Assembly: GCA_023662875.1 (NCBI GenBank)
Contig: JAMPIG010000024.1
Location: 1 to 41,809, forward strand
Source of the DNA: Roseburia sp.
Lineage (GTDB): Bacteria; Bacillota; Clostridia; Lachnospirales; Lachnospiraceae
Length of the DNA stretch: 41,809 nt
Reading direction: 5' to 3'
Of the stretch, positions 1 through 8,525 are shown one piece after another. The notes below the pieces were generated by a model. It was not told where the DNA came from and searched no databases. It worked only from the letters and a program-made list of their open reading frames with translations. Both the position numbers and the translations under genes were made by a program. How positions within the stretch are numbered: the stretch's first letter is position 1; every line of letters begins with the position of its first letter.

Positions 1-1515
1 CGGAAATTTATGTCGATAAGACAGGCTTGATCGCAGAGGTAAACAAGTGCGTCAACACGGAGCAGAAATATGTCTGTGTCAGCAGACCGCGGCGTTTTGG
101 AAAGTCCATGGCGCTGAAAATGCTGGCCGCTTACTATAGCCGGGGCTGTGATTCTGGAGAGCTGTTTATAAAGTATAAGATTGCAGAAAGCCCGTCCTAT
201 AAGGAGCATCTGAATCAATATGATGTGATATTCTTGAACATGCAGCAGTTTCTGATCCGGGCAAAGGACAGGGATATCACAGAATATCTGGAACAGGCTG
301 TATTGGAGGAGCTTCGGGAAGCCTATGGCAGTCTGTTCCCGGAACAGACGACGGCTTTGGCAACGGCGCTTGAAAAAATCTACGCAAAGACAGACAAGCA
401 GTTTGTTTTCCTGATAGATGAATGGGACTGTGTGATGCGGGAGCGGCAGGAATCGGAAGTCTTGCAGAAGCAATATCTGGATTTCCTGCGCGACCTGCTG
501 AAGGATCAGCCCTATGTGGCACTGGCCTATATGACAGGCATCCTTCCTGTAAAGAAATACGGGCAGCATTCGGCGCTGAATATGTTCCGGGAGTATTCCA
601 TGACGAACCAAAGAAATCTTGAAGAATATACCGGATTTACAGAGGACGAGGTGGGAGCGCTTTGCAAACGTTTTGACATGGATTTTGCGGAAGCCAGCAG
701 CTGGTATGACGGATACCGATTCAGGAGGTTCAGGCATATTTATAATCCGAGGTCTGTGGTGGATGCGATGAGCTGTCGGGATTATTCGAATTACTGGACG
801 GCAACGGAAACCTATGACGCTTTGAAAATCTATATCGACATGGATTTCGACGGGCTTCGGGCGGATATTGTGCAGATGCTCGGCGGAGGCCGCGTCAGGG
901 TCAATACGAGGAGCTTCCGGAACGATATGAAGAATTTCCGGACAAAGGACGATATCCTTACCCTTTTGATTCACCTGGGGTATCTCGCCTATGACGCCGC
1001 GAAGGAGGAGACGTTTATCCCCAATAAGGAGATCATCGGAGAGTTTGAGAATGCCATGAGCGTAGGCGGATGGCCGGAGGTCATGCGGATCTTAAAGGCA
1101 TCGGAAAAGCTTCTGGAGGATACCTTAAGGGGCGACAAGGAGAGCGTTGCCGAAGCCCTTGACCGTGCGCATACGGAAGCCGCTTCCATATTGACCTACA
1201 ACGATGAAAATTCGCTTGCCTGCGCGATCGGGCTTAGCTTTTACAGCGCCAGAAAGGATTACAAGCTTATCCGGGAGCTGCCGACAGGTCGTGGGTTTGC
1301 CGATATTGTGTTCCTGCCCCTGCCCTCCGTCAAGAAACCGGCGCTTGTAGTAGAGTTAAAATATGACAAAACGGCGGACGCGGCCATACAGCAGATCAAG
1401 GACAGGCGTTACACACAGGCATTGGAAGGGTACGGGGGCGAGGTGCTGCTTATGGGAATCAACTACGACAGGGACAACGTCAACAGGCCGCATAGCTGTG
1501 TGATAGAGACAGTGA
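1..1515 (+). repeat. Long direct repeat, left copy
   Basis: Bases 1-1515 match 6894-8408 with an offset of 6893 and no difference that I could find by eye. Homology breaks down just after base 1515. The left boundary lies outside the window, so the repeat is at least 1.5 kb. It brackets the restriction-modification cassette. Confidence 0.9.
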
Positions 1516-1544
1516 GAAAGAGAAACAAGCGGAGGAATACATGA
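1..1544 (+). CDS. AAA-ATPase-like / PD-(D/E)XK nuclease protein, copy 1 (5' end outside window)
   Basis: The frame is already open at base 1, so this is the truncated left end of a gene whose full version is copy 2 at 6842-8416. Missing are about 18 N-terminal residues. Visible motifs are a Walker-A-like RPRRFGKS, a Walker-B-like LIDEWD, and near the C-terminus FADIVFLP followed by VVELKYD, the D...ExK core of a PD-(D/E)XK nuclease. This is the architecture of the AAA-ATPase_like/DUF1703 family, which is common in Bacteroidetes and Lachnospiraceae and has no settled function. DNA is identical to copy 2 up to base 1515. After that the end differs: this copy has a longer tail (RKRNKRRNT) whose DNA contains the GGAGG (1531-1535) that serves the next gene, two bases downstream of the stop. 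It is probably co-transcribed with the restriction-modification genes. Confidence 0.85.
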   Translation, partial: EIYVDKTGLIAEVNKCVNTEQKYVCVSRPRRFGKSMALKMLAAYYSRGCDSGELFIKYKIAESPSYKEHLNQYDVIFLNMQQFLIRAKDRDITEYLEQAVLEELREAYGSLFPEQTTALATALEKIYAKTDKQFVFLIDEWDCVMRERQESEVLQKQYLDFLRDLLKDQPYVALAYMTGILPVKKYGQHSALNMFREYSMTNQRNLEEYTGFTEDEVGALCKRFDMDFAEASSWYDGYRFRRFRHIYNPRSVVDAMSCRDYSNYWTATETYDALKIYIDMDFDGLRADIVQMLGGGRVRVNTRSFRNDMKNFRTKDDILTLLIHLGYLAYDAAKEETFIPNKEIIGEFENAMSVGGWPEVMRILKASEKLLEDTLRGDKESVAEALDRAHTEAASILTYNDENSLACAIGLSFYSARKDYKLIRELPTGRGFADIVFLPLPSVKKPALVVELKYDKTADAAIQQIKDRRYTQALEGYGGEVLLMGINYDRDNVNRPHSCVIETVRKRNKRRNT

Positions 1545-1545
1545 T

Positions 1546-3741
1546 ATGCATTACGGGATTTATACGCGGGAAGGCATAGAAAAAAAACTGATTCACATTA
1601 CGGATGACGGAAGCAGTATTACCTATATTCATCATAATATAACCCGAAATTACAGAAATCCGGAAGAAAAAGTGCAGGCAGAAATTTTCTGTAAATTAAT
1701 TCTCTGGTACAATTATCCGGCTGAAAAAATCGGATTGTATGTTCCCGTTACGGATGGCTCAACAAAAAAGCAGGCAGATATTTTTGTCTATAACGATAAT
1801 GCGCACACATCACCGCTTGTTGTTATTGAATGCAAAAAGGAGGATGTATCCGAGCAGGAATTTATACAAGCCGTAAATCAGGCTTTTTCGTATGCTTACT
1901 TTACATCGGGAACAATTAAATATGTGTGGACTACATCAGGAATCAAAAATGCATATTTTAAATTCGACAAAGAAAGCAGTGTCAGAGAAACTGTTTCCGA
2001 CATTCCGCAGTATGGCGTCAAAAAGTTAAGCGCGTACAAATATGCATATAACGGAGGAACTACGGAAAGCGGCCAGCAGTTGTTCCCGCTTACGAAGGTT
2101 TCCGAAAGCGAATTGACGAATATATTCAAGCAGGCACATCAGGCGCTTTGGGGCGGCGGGGAATTAAATCCTTCGGAGGCTTTTGACGAGCTTGATAAGC
2201 TTATTTTCTGTAAAATATATGACGAAAAAAAGGATCGTGATATCGGTGAACCGTATGATTTTCAGGTAATACCTGTTGAACCGGAAAATAATACCGAAGC
2301 GGCAAAAGCAAAAGCAGAATCGGAAACCAACGCGCGGCTCTTAAAACGTTTGAATGCGCTCTATGAAGAAGGACGTCGAATCGGTGAGCGAAAAAACGAT
2401 CCCGAAATTTTTAAGGATAACATTAAATTAAATGCAGCAAAAGCCAGAACAGTAGTCAGTTATCTGGAAGGAATTGATCTTTTAAGTACGGATCTTGACA
2501 GTAAAGGCCGGGCTTTCGAAACCTTTATGGGATCTTTTTTCCGTGGAGATTTCGGTCAATATTTCACACCAAGAAATATCGTTTCTTTTATCGTAGACAG
2601 TCTTCCTATTACGAACAAGAGCAGAGTTTTGGATACCTCGTGCGGCAGCGGCGGTTTTTTGCTGCATGCATTGGATAAGGTGCGTAAAGCTGCGACACAA
2701 AGGTATCCCGATCACAAAACGGATGTGAAGCAACATGCAAGATGGTGGCCGTATTGGCATGACTTTGCGGAAAATAATCTTTTTGGCATAGAAATCAATG
2801 AACAAATTGCTCGTACTGCCAAAATGAATATGATTATTCATGATGACGGCCACACGAATGTTGTTGCATCCGACGGGTTGCTCCCTCCCGAAGATCTGCA
2901 GGAAAAGACTGGCAATCCGGGCTTTCGAAGTAATTCGTTCGAATTTATTATTACGAATCCGCCGTTCGGTTCGGTTATAAAGCAAACGGAAAAAGCTTAT
3001 CTGCATCAATACTCTCTGGCAACCAGGGACATAGATTGGCTGAATCCCGCGAGTAAAGCAGCGGATCGTCCGAGCCAAAGCAGCGAGGTGTTGTTCATTG
3101 AGCAGGCAGAGCAGTATCTGACGGATGGCGGTTATCTGGCAATTGTTTTACCGGACGGCATTTTAACCAATTCCAGTATGCAGTATGTGCGTGATTACAT
3201 CGGCGACACCTTTCGGATTGTGGCGGTTGTTTCCTTGCCTCAAACCGCATTTATGGCAACGGGTGCCGGCGTAAAAAGTTCCGTGCTATTCCTGAAAAAG
3301 TACAGTCGAACCGAAAAGGAAAAGCGACAGACGGTTCGGGCAGAGATTCAATCCTTTTTGTTATCAGAATCGGATAACGGTATGGAACTGTTTTCGCTGT
3401 TGGAGCAAAAGAAGAAAGAAATTGCAAAATATAATAAATTAATCAGAACCGCAGAAAGGGATTCTGATGCAGATTCTCAAAGAATAAAAGAGGTGCGGCA
3501 GTCTGTTCTTGACGACTTTGACGAAAAAATTGAAAAACTGAAAGAAGAGTTAATAGAATCCTATGAAGCGTATTACAAAACGTCATTAATCAATTATCCC
3601 ATATTCATGGCGATTGCAGAAGATATCGGTTTCGACGCCACGGGAAAAGAAACCGGCAATAACGAATTAATTTCGATAGCGAAAGAGTTAGGTAAATTCA
3701 TTGAAGCAATCGAAAACGGAAAAGACCGTTTTTTTCTCTAA
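1546..3741 (+). CDS. Restriction nuclease-N6-adenine DNA methyltransferase fusion (type I/IIB-like R-M subunit)
   Basis: A 731-residue protein combining cleavage and modification. The N-terminus resembles the type I HsdR N-terminal (HSDR_N_2) nuclease: ADIFVY (D78) and VVIECKK (E95, K97) form a PD-(D/E)XK site. The central and C-terminal part is an HsdM-type methyltransferase with the SAM motif DTSCGSGGF (about residue 363) and the catalytic NPPF (471-474), marking it as an adenine-N6 enzyme. A charged, probably coiled-coil segment lies near residues 615-670. Together with the separate specificity subunit downstream this recalls BcgI-type enzymes, where nuclease and methylase share one chain (family knowledge). 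The start ATG has GGAGG 10 bases upstream, inside the tail of the previous gene, so coupling to it is likely. The gene is visibly AT-richer than the core genes. It ends in a seven-T run before TAA (see findings). Confidence 0.9.
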   Translation: MHYGIYTREGIEKKLIHITDDGSSITYIHHNITRNYRNPEEKVQAEIFCKLILWYNYPAEKIGLYVPVTDGSTKKQADIFVYNDNAHTSPLVVIECKKEDVSEQEFIQAVNQAFSYAYFTSGTIKYVWTTSGIKNAYFKFDKESSVRETVSDIPQYGVKKLSAYKYAYNGGTTESGQQLFPLTKVSESELTNIFKQAHQALWGGGELNPSEAFDELDKLIFCKIYDEKKDRDIGEPYDFQVIPVEPENNTEAAKAKAESETNARLLKRLNALYEEGRRIGERKNDPEIFKDNIKLNAAKARTVVSYLEGIDLLSTDLDSKGRAFETFMGSFFRGDFGQYFTPRNIVSFIVDSLPITNKSRVLDTSCGSGGFLLHALDKVRKAATQRYPDHKTDVKQHARWWPYWHDFAENNLFGIEINEQIARTAKMNMIIHDDGHTNVVASDGLLPPEDLQEKTGNPGFRSNSFEFIITNPPFGSVIKQTEKAYLHQYSLATRDIDWLNPASKAADRPSQSSEVLFIEQAEQYLTDGGYLAIVLPDGILTNSSMQYVRDYIGDTFRIVAVVSLPQTAFMATGAGVKSSVLFLKKYSRTEKEKRQTVRAEIQSFLLSESDNGMELFSLLEQKKKEIAKYNKLIRTAERDSDADSQRIKEVRQSVLDDFDEKIEKLKEELIESYEAYYKTSLINYPIFMAIAEDIGFDATGKETGNNELISIAKELGKFIEAIENGKDRFFL

Positions 3742-3764
3742 GCCCCATTTTTGATGAGAATAAG

Positions 3765-5201
3765 TTGTTTCTAATAAATTGGGGCGAAATGGAGGGCAGG
3801 ATAGATCCGTTTTATTATAAATCGGACTATCGGCTTCTGGAAAAGGCTGTTCTGAAAAACACAAAGCATAAGCTGCGTGATTTTATCATTTATATGGCTG
3901 GCGGTGCAACGCCGAGTAAGGACGAAAAGGGAAAGTATTATACGGACGCTTCCGGTATTCCTTTCATCAGAGTCCAGAACCTGACACCGGAGGGGTTAAA
4001 TCTAAATGAATGTGTGTTTATTAATGAGTATACTCATAATAATATGCTTTCCCGCAGCAAGGTGAAGGGAAACGATCTTTTGGTTAAAATTACCGGCGTG
4101 GGCAGGATGGCGGTTTCTTCTGTTGCGCCGCAATCGTTTGACGGAAACATTAATCAGCATATAGTTGTTATTAAAACAAAAGATCGTCAGACAAGCGAAT
4201 GGATCGCAGCATATTTAAATTCTGATATCGGTGAGAAACTGGCATCCAGGAGATCAACTGGCGGAACACGCCCGGCTTTGGATTACGCCGCACTGCGTTC
4301 CATTCCTGTAATAATGAAGGAAGACATTGTTAAAATCATGGAATCTGCATATGAGCAGAAGCGGCAAAAGGAATGCCAGGTTCAAAAATTACTCGACGGT
4401 ATAAACAGTTATTTAATAGACGCGCTTGGTATTGCATTGCCGCCTGAAAACGCTGACAATTTATCCGGCCGCATGTTTTATGTACATGCCGTTGACTTAC
4501 TGGGCGGGAGATTTGACCCGCGCAAATACAGCAAAAAGTACAGGCAGATATTGAGCGCAATAGAGTCGGCATCGTGCGACAGGAAACCGCTAAAGGAAAT
4601 TATAAAGGAGGATACATCCGGAGACTGGGGAATGGATGATTCTGCAGAAGATCCTGATTTGATTTCCTGTCTTACGATCAGGGGTACAGAGTTTGACAAT
4701 AAATTCAATCTGAATTTAGATAACAGCAGAACTAAATTCAGGAAGTACCGTCCTGAATTATTCGATAAAATCAAGTTGACCGAAAAAGACATCTTGATTG
4801 AAAAGTCGGGCGGCAGCGAAGATCAGCCTGTTGGCCGCGTTGCGTTTATCGAGAAGACCAGGTTGGATTCCTGCCGGTTGGCTTTCAGCAATTTTATTCA
4901 TCGTATAAGAATCGACGAGGAAAAAGCTGTTCCTGAATATGTTTTTGAATATCTGCGCCTGATGCACAATATAAAAATCACGGAAGTTATGCAGACGCAG
5001 ACCAACGGTATCAGAAATCTGATTATGCGGGAATATTTCACGCAGATAATTCTTTTACCGGAACCTGATGAACAGCGGGAAATTGCAGTACATGCTGCCC
5101 GGATGAGAAAACAGGCATATGAGTTACAGATCGAAGCCAAAAAGATCGTTGAAGATGCAAAAAGAAGAGTTGAAAAAATACTTTTGGGAGAAAAAGAATG
5201 A
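3765..5201 (+). CDS. Restriction-modification specificity subunit (HsdS-like)
   Basis: About 478 residues forming two target-recognition halves (roughly 1-215 and 216-478), each closing with a helical segment as in HsdS proteins. The first half contains GGATPSKDEKGKYY followed by IPFIRVQNL; the second begins near CDRKPLKEI, and the protein ends in a long charged helix. It would give sequence specificity to the upstream nuclease-methylase. The start is uncertain: TTG 3765 has only a weak GATGAG upstream, and the next in-frame ATG is 3789. The frame remains open leftwards past the upstream stop, in the -1 frame relative to the methylase, so production as a frameshift fusion is possible. It overlaps the next gene by ATGA. 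Base composition is AT-rich, like its neighbours in the cassette. Confidence 0.85.
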   Translation: MFLINWGEMEGRIDPFYYKSDYRLLEKAVLKNTKHKLRDFIIYMAGGATPSKDEKGKYYTDASGIPFIRVQNLTPEGLNLNECVFINEYTHNNMLSRSKVKGNDLLVKITGVGRMAVSSVAPQSFDGNINQHIVVIKTKDRQTSEWIAAYLNSDIGEKLASRRSTGGTRPALDYAALRSIPVIMKEDIVKIMESAYEQKRQKECQVQKLLDGINSYLIDALGIALPPENADNLSGRMFYVHAVDLLGGRFDPRKYSKKYRQILSAIESASCDRKPLKEIIKEDTSGDWGMDDSAEDPDLISCLTIRGTEFDNKFNLNLDNSRTKFRKYRPELFDKIKLTEKDILIEKSGGSEDQPVGRVAFIEKTRLDSCRLAFSNFIHRIRIDEEKAVPEYVFEYLRLMHNIKITEVMQTQTNGIRNLIMREYFTQIILLPEPDEQREIAVHAARMRKQAYELQIEAKKIVEDAKRRVEKILLGEKE

Positions 5202-6670
5202 GATTAACGGGGATTGTTGATTATTCTATGGGAAATTTCCTTTGTATAAGAGGGTTTTGTCCGATGATTCAGTTGGCTGATATATCTGAGACGATTCCGG
5301 AAATTCAGCGTGACCTGTTATCTGATCATGCCGGTGAAATGGATAAGTTTTTATCGGGAGGAGAATTTACATTCTTCCCTGAAGTCATTTTGTGTTCTGA
5401 TTTGGCATCAAACGGAGCGAGACAGGACGCCATTGCATCCTTCCGGATGGCGGTACGGCAAAAGCAGAATTTTTACGGTCGGGTTGGCCCGTTTAAATTT
5501 GCTGTGAAAGGATATGAATTAAAGAGTAAGGAGGACTCCCGTAAAAAGGATAATGTGCAGACTGTTTATATGGATTTTGACGAGGCCCAAACAGCTAAAT
5601 TTCTGCGTATTGACGGCAATCACAGATTAAGCGCGGTCAACGAGGGCTCATCTTATAAGGATAAGGCCATTTCCTTTTGCCTCTTATTGTTCAGCGGGGT
5701 AAGCGAAACGGATAAGTTCTGTCGGGCGCTGTTCCACAATATCAATACAAAGCAGATTCCGCTGAAAGATGAAGAAAATTTAAATGTTATTATTGAAAGT
5801 ACTGCCGTGTTTTCTGATGAAGACCTGGCGGCTAACTTTGGAACACCGTACCTGTATACCCGAAAACTTTGCGGCAAAACAGATTTATCGCACTATCCGC
5901 TGATTCAAAAGTATATCGGGGATAGCAAGTATACTTATTTTGTCGGTATTTTCGAGCATTTGTTGAAGCAGAGGCTGATTGAAAACGAGCCGGAATGTGT
6001 TGATGTCATTATTCAAAAGCTGTCAGATATCAACACCGCGTTGAGAGAATCAGGTATTGCAAATGTGACGGAGAACATTGCTGTTTTGGGAGCAATGACA
6101 TTTTATAAGCTGCAGGGGAATGAAGGAAAATATAAAAGTTTTATACGCTGGGTGCAGAAAAATAACATTGGCATTGCTGATAAATTACATATTAACGATG
6201 TGATTTCAATTTATGATTCTGTATATGCACATATACCCAAACGGGTATTTTTAGCGCGCTGGTATCCGGACAGCGAGCCGCATTTAAGTAAAGCGAACGG
6301 AAGATTAGCTGTAATCAGGCGAATCGTAGAAGAGGATTTCAGGCTGCAGTTAATTGATTTGGGAACTCAAGGCGGCGGAACATACTCTATCAGAGATTTG
6401 ATGTATAGAGAAATCGGAGCATCCGATATTTTTATCGCAGACCTGACAGGTAACAGACATAATGTCATGGTCGAAGTAGGATATGCTATAAAGAATGTGG
6501 GATTGGAAAGAATGCTATTATATTCGGAATCAATGGAAGGCGCGGAAAAACCGCCGTTTGATCTTAACGGTTTTCGCTATGAGCCAATTGTTGATTCAAA
6601 TGATATAGAGCTTAAGGTGAAACCCAAGCTGAAAGATATCATAGCTGGAATTGCTTCGGGCGAATTATGA
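5198..6670 (+). CDS. DGQHR-type domain fused to nucleoside-deoxyribosyltransferase/TIR-like domain; R-M-associated
   Basis: A 490-residue protein starting at an ATGA overlap with the specificity gene, implying translational coupling. Residues about 24-270 resemble DGQHR/DndB-type proteins: FLRIDGNHRLSAV (D139-R143) is the hallmark, with a following segment rich in hydrophobic strands. Residues about 348-490 resemble the Rossmann-like nucleoside 2-deoxyribosyltransferase/TIR-like fold: VFLARWYP strand, then SDIFIADLTG (D415) and NVMVEVGYA, whose E426 sits where the catalytic Glu of these enzymes lies. Such domains cleave N-glycosidic bonds of nucleosides or NAD in known immune effectors (established for relatives, not shown here). 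I infer a sensor-effector accessory to the R-M module. An internal ATG at 5263 (MIQLAD) is an alternative start. Domain assignments are by motif reading only. Confidence 0.7.
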   Translation: MRLTGIVDYSMGNFLCIRGFCPMIQLADISETIPEIQRDLLSDHAGEMDKFLSGGEFTFFPEVILCSDLASNGARQDAIASFRMAVRQKQNFYGRVGPFKFAVKGYELKSKEDSRKKDNVQTVYMDFDEAQTAKFLRIDGNHRLSAVNEGSSYKDKAISFCLLLFSGVSETDKFCRALFHNINTKQIPLKDEENLNVIIESTAVFSDEDLAANFGTPYLYTRKLCGKTDLSHYPLIQKYIGDSKYTYFVGIFEHLLKQRLIENEPECVDVIIQKLSDINTALRESGIANVTENIAVLGAMTFYKLQGNEGKYKSFIRWVQKNNIGIADKLHINDVISIYDSVYAHIPKRVFLARWYPDSEPHLSKANGRLAVIRRIVEEDFRLQLIDLGTQGGGTYSIRDLMYREIGASDIFIADLTGNRHNVMVEVGYAIKNVGLERMLLYSESMEGAEKPPFDLNGFRYEPIVDSNDIELKVKPKLKDIIAGIASGEL

Positions 6671-6710
6671 GAGGGCAGTTTCTGATAGGTTTGTTTTGGG
6701 TAGGCCTTCA

Positions 6711-6752
6711 TTGCATTGATTCTGCATTTATGATAGAATGATGTCTGCAGAA
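6711..6752 (+). promoter_or_regulatory. Extended -10 promoter with overlapping dyad, for AAA/nuclease copy 2
   Basis: TTGCAT (6711-6716), a 17-base spacer and TAGAAT (6734-6739) preceded by TG (6731-6732) make a plausible extended -10 promoter. A 7-bp inverted repeat, TTCTGCA (6720-6726) and TGCAGAA (6746-6752), brackets the -10 and could be a repressor site. The -35 is poor. Confidence 0.4.
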
Positions 6753-6841
6753 GATAACCAGTGAGATTGATGTATACAGGTAAATTGTTTTAATGTTGAC
6801 GTCGGCAAAGCAGGATAACAGGCAGGAGGAATGTAAAGCGT

Positions 6842-8416
6842 ATGGGTATCTATCTGAATCCGGGAAATAAGGGCTTCTGGGAGTCTGTCCGCTCGGAAAT
6901 TTATGTCGATAAGACAGGCTTGATCGCAGAGGTAAACAAGTGCGTCAACACGGAGCAGAAATATGTCTGTGTCAGCAGACCGCGGCGTTTTGGAAAGTCC
7001 ATGGCGCTGAAAATGCTGGCCGCTTACTATAGCCGGGGCTGTGATTCTGGAGAGCTGTTTATAAAGTATAAGATTGCAGAAAGCCCGTCCTATAAGGAGC
7101 ATCTGAATCAATATGATGTGATATTCTTGAACATGCAGCAGTTTCTGATCCGGGCAAAGGACAGGGATATCACAGAATATCTGGAACAGGCTGTATTGGA
7201 GGAGCTTCGGGAAGCCTATGGCAGTCTGTTCCCGGAACAGACGACGGCTTTGGCAACGGCGCTTGAAAAAATCTACGCAAAGACAGACAAGCAGTTTGTT
7301 TTCCTGATAGATGAATGGGACTGTGTGATGCGGGAGCGGCAGGAATCGGAAGTCTTGCAGAAGCAATATCTGGATTTCCTGCGCGACCTGCTGAAGGATC
7401 AGCCCTATGTGGCACTGGCCTATATGACAGGCATCCTTCCTGTAAAGAAATACGGGCAGCATTCGGCGCTGAATATGTTCCGGGAGTATTCCATGACGAA
7501 CCAAAGAAATCTTGAAGAATATACCGGATTTACAGAGGACGAGGTGGGAGCGCTTTGCAAACGTTTTGACATGGATTTTGCGGAAGCCAGCAGCTGGTAT
7601 GACGGATACCGATTCAGGAGGTTCAGGCATATTTATAATCCGAGGTCTGTGGTGGATGCGATGAGCTGTCGGGATTATTCGAATTACTGGACGGCAACGG
7701 AAACCTATGACGCTTTGAAAATCTATATCGACATGGATTTCGACGGGCTTCGGGCGGATATTGTGCAGATGCTCGGCGGAGGCCGCGTCAGGGTCAATAC
7801 GAGGAGCTTCCGGAACGATATGAAGAATTTCCGGACAAAGGACGATATCCTTACCCTTTTGATTCACCTGGGGTATCTCGCCTATGACGCCGCGAAGGAG
7901 GAGACGTTTATCCCCAATAAGGAGATCATCGGAGAGTTTGAGAATGCCATGAGCGTAGGCGGATGGCCGGAGGTCATGCGGATCTTAAAGGCATCGGAAA
8001 AGCTTCTGGAGGATACCTTAAGGGGCGACAAGGAGAGCGTTGCCGAAGCCCTTGACCGTGCGCATACGGAAGCCGCTTCCATATTGACCTACAACGATGA
8101 AAATTCGCTTGCCTGCGCGATCGGGCTTAGCTTTTACAGCGCCAGAAAGGATTACAAGCTTATCCGGGAGCTGCCGACAGGTCGTGGGTTTGCCGATATT
8201 GTGTTCCTGCCCCTGCCCTCCGTCAAGAAACCGGCGCTTGTAGTAGAGTTAAAATATGACAAAACGGCGGACGCGGCCATACAGCAGATCAAGGACAGGC
8301 GTTACACACAGGCATTGGAAGGGTACGGGGGCGAGGTGCTGCTTATGGGAATCAACTACGACAGGGACAACGTCAACAGGCCGCATAGCTGTGTGATAGA
8401 GACAGTGAAAAAGTAA
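6842..8416 (+). CDS. AAA-ATPase-like / PD-(D/E)XK nuclease protein, copy 2 (complete)
   Basis: Complete 524-residue version of the gene at the window's left edge. The N-terminal segment (MGIYLNPGNK...) leads into a Walker-A-like RPRRFGKS (46-53), Walker-B-like LIDEWD (155-160), and a C-terminal PD-(D/E)XK core with D452, E469 and K471. The start ATG is supported by AGGAGGA at 6824-6830, with a slightly long spacing of 11. It has its own candidate promoter, unlike the R-M genes. The family (AAA-ATPase_like with DUF1703) is widespread in gut Firmicutes, often in several copies per genome. Whether it acts in defence or is a selfish element is unsettled. The stop comes just after the end of the direct repeat, giving ETVKK in place of the longer tail of copy 1. 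Confidence 0.9.
   Translation: MGIYLNPGNKGFWESVRSEIYVDKTGLIAEVNKCVNTEQKYVCVSRPRRFGKSMALKMLAAYYSRGCDSGELFIKYKIAESPSYKEHLNQYDVIFLNMQQFLIRAKDRDITEYLEQAVLEELREAYGSLFPEQTTALATALEKIYAKTDKQFVFLIDEWDCVMRERQESEVLQKQYLDFLRDLLKDQPYVALAYMTGILPVKKYGQHSALNMFREYSMTNQRNLEEYTGFTEDEVGALCKRFDMDFAEASSWYDGYRFRRFRHIYNPRSVVDAMSCRDYSNYWTATETYDALKIYIDMDFDGLRADIVQMLGGGRVRVNTRSFRNDMKNFRTKDDILTLLIHLGYLAYDAAKEETFIPNKEIIGEFENAMSVGGWPEVMRILKASEKLLEDTLRGDKESVAEALDRAHTEAASILTYNDENSLACAIGLSFYSARKDYKLIRELPTGRGFADIVFLPLPSVKKPALVVELKYDKTADAAIQQIKDRRYTQALEGYGGEVLLMGINYDRDNVNRPHSCVIETVKK
6894..8408 (+). repeat. Long direct repeat, right copy
   Basis: Matches bases 1-1515 without a difference that I could see. It covers all but the first 52 bases and the last few bases of the complete AAA/nuclease gene. 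Recombination with the left copy would release a 6893-bp circle carrying the R-M cassette and leave one intact gene. Confidence 0.9.
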
Positions 8417-8525
8417 AACGAAAAAACAGGCAGGTATCTGTCGGCAAAATCCGACGGACGGGCGCGGCGGCGCCGCCTACCTGGAAAGTAGATCGTATAA
8501 TCTAAACTACCAGGAGGACAACACT

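Noticed and set aside
6728-7867. Long open frames on the - strand (also 14836-15996, 19775-21001, 25670-26878, 34219-35259)
   Set aside because: They lie antisense to well-supported genes, give low-complexity His/Arg/Gln-rich products and have no credible start signals; they are shadows of codon bias.
1-8416. An insertion sequence or composite transposon formed by the long repeats
   Set aside because: The repeats encode an ATPase/nuclease with no transposase motif, and I see no terminal inverted repeats at the visible boundary.
8466-8477. Palindrome GGCGGCGCCGCC as a terminator after the AAA/nuclease gene
   Set aside because: It has no loop and no T tract, so it cannot form a standard intrinsic terminator.
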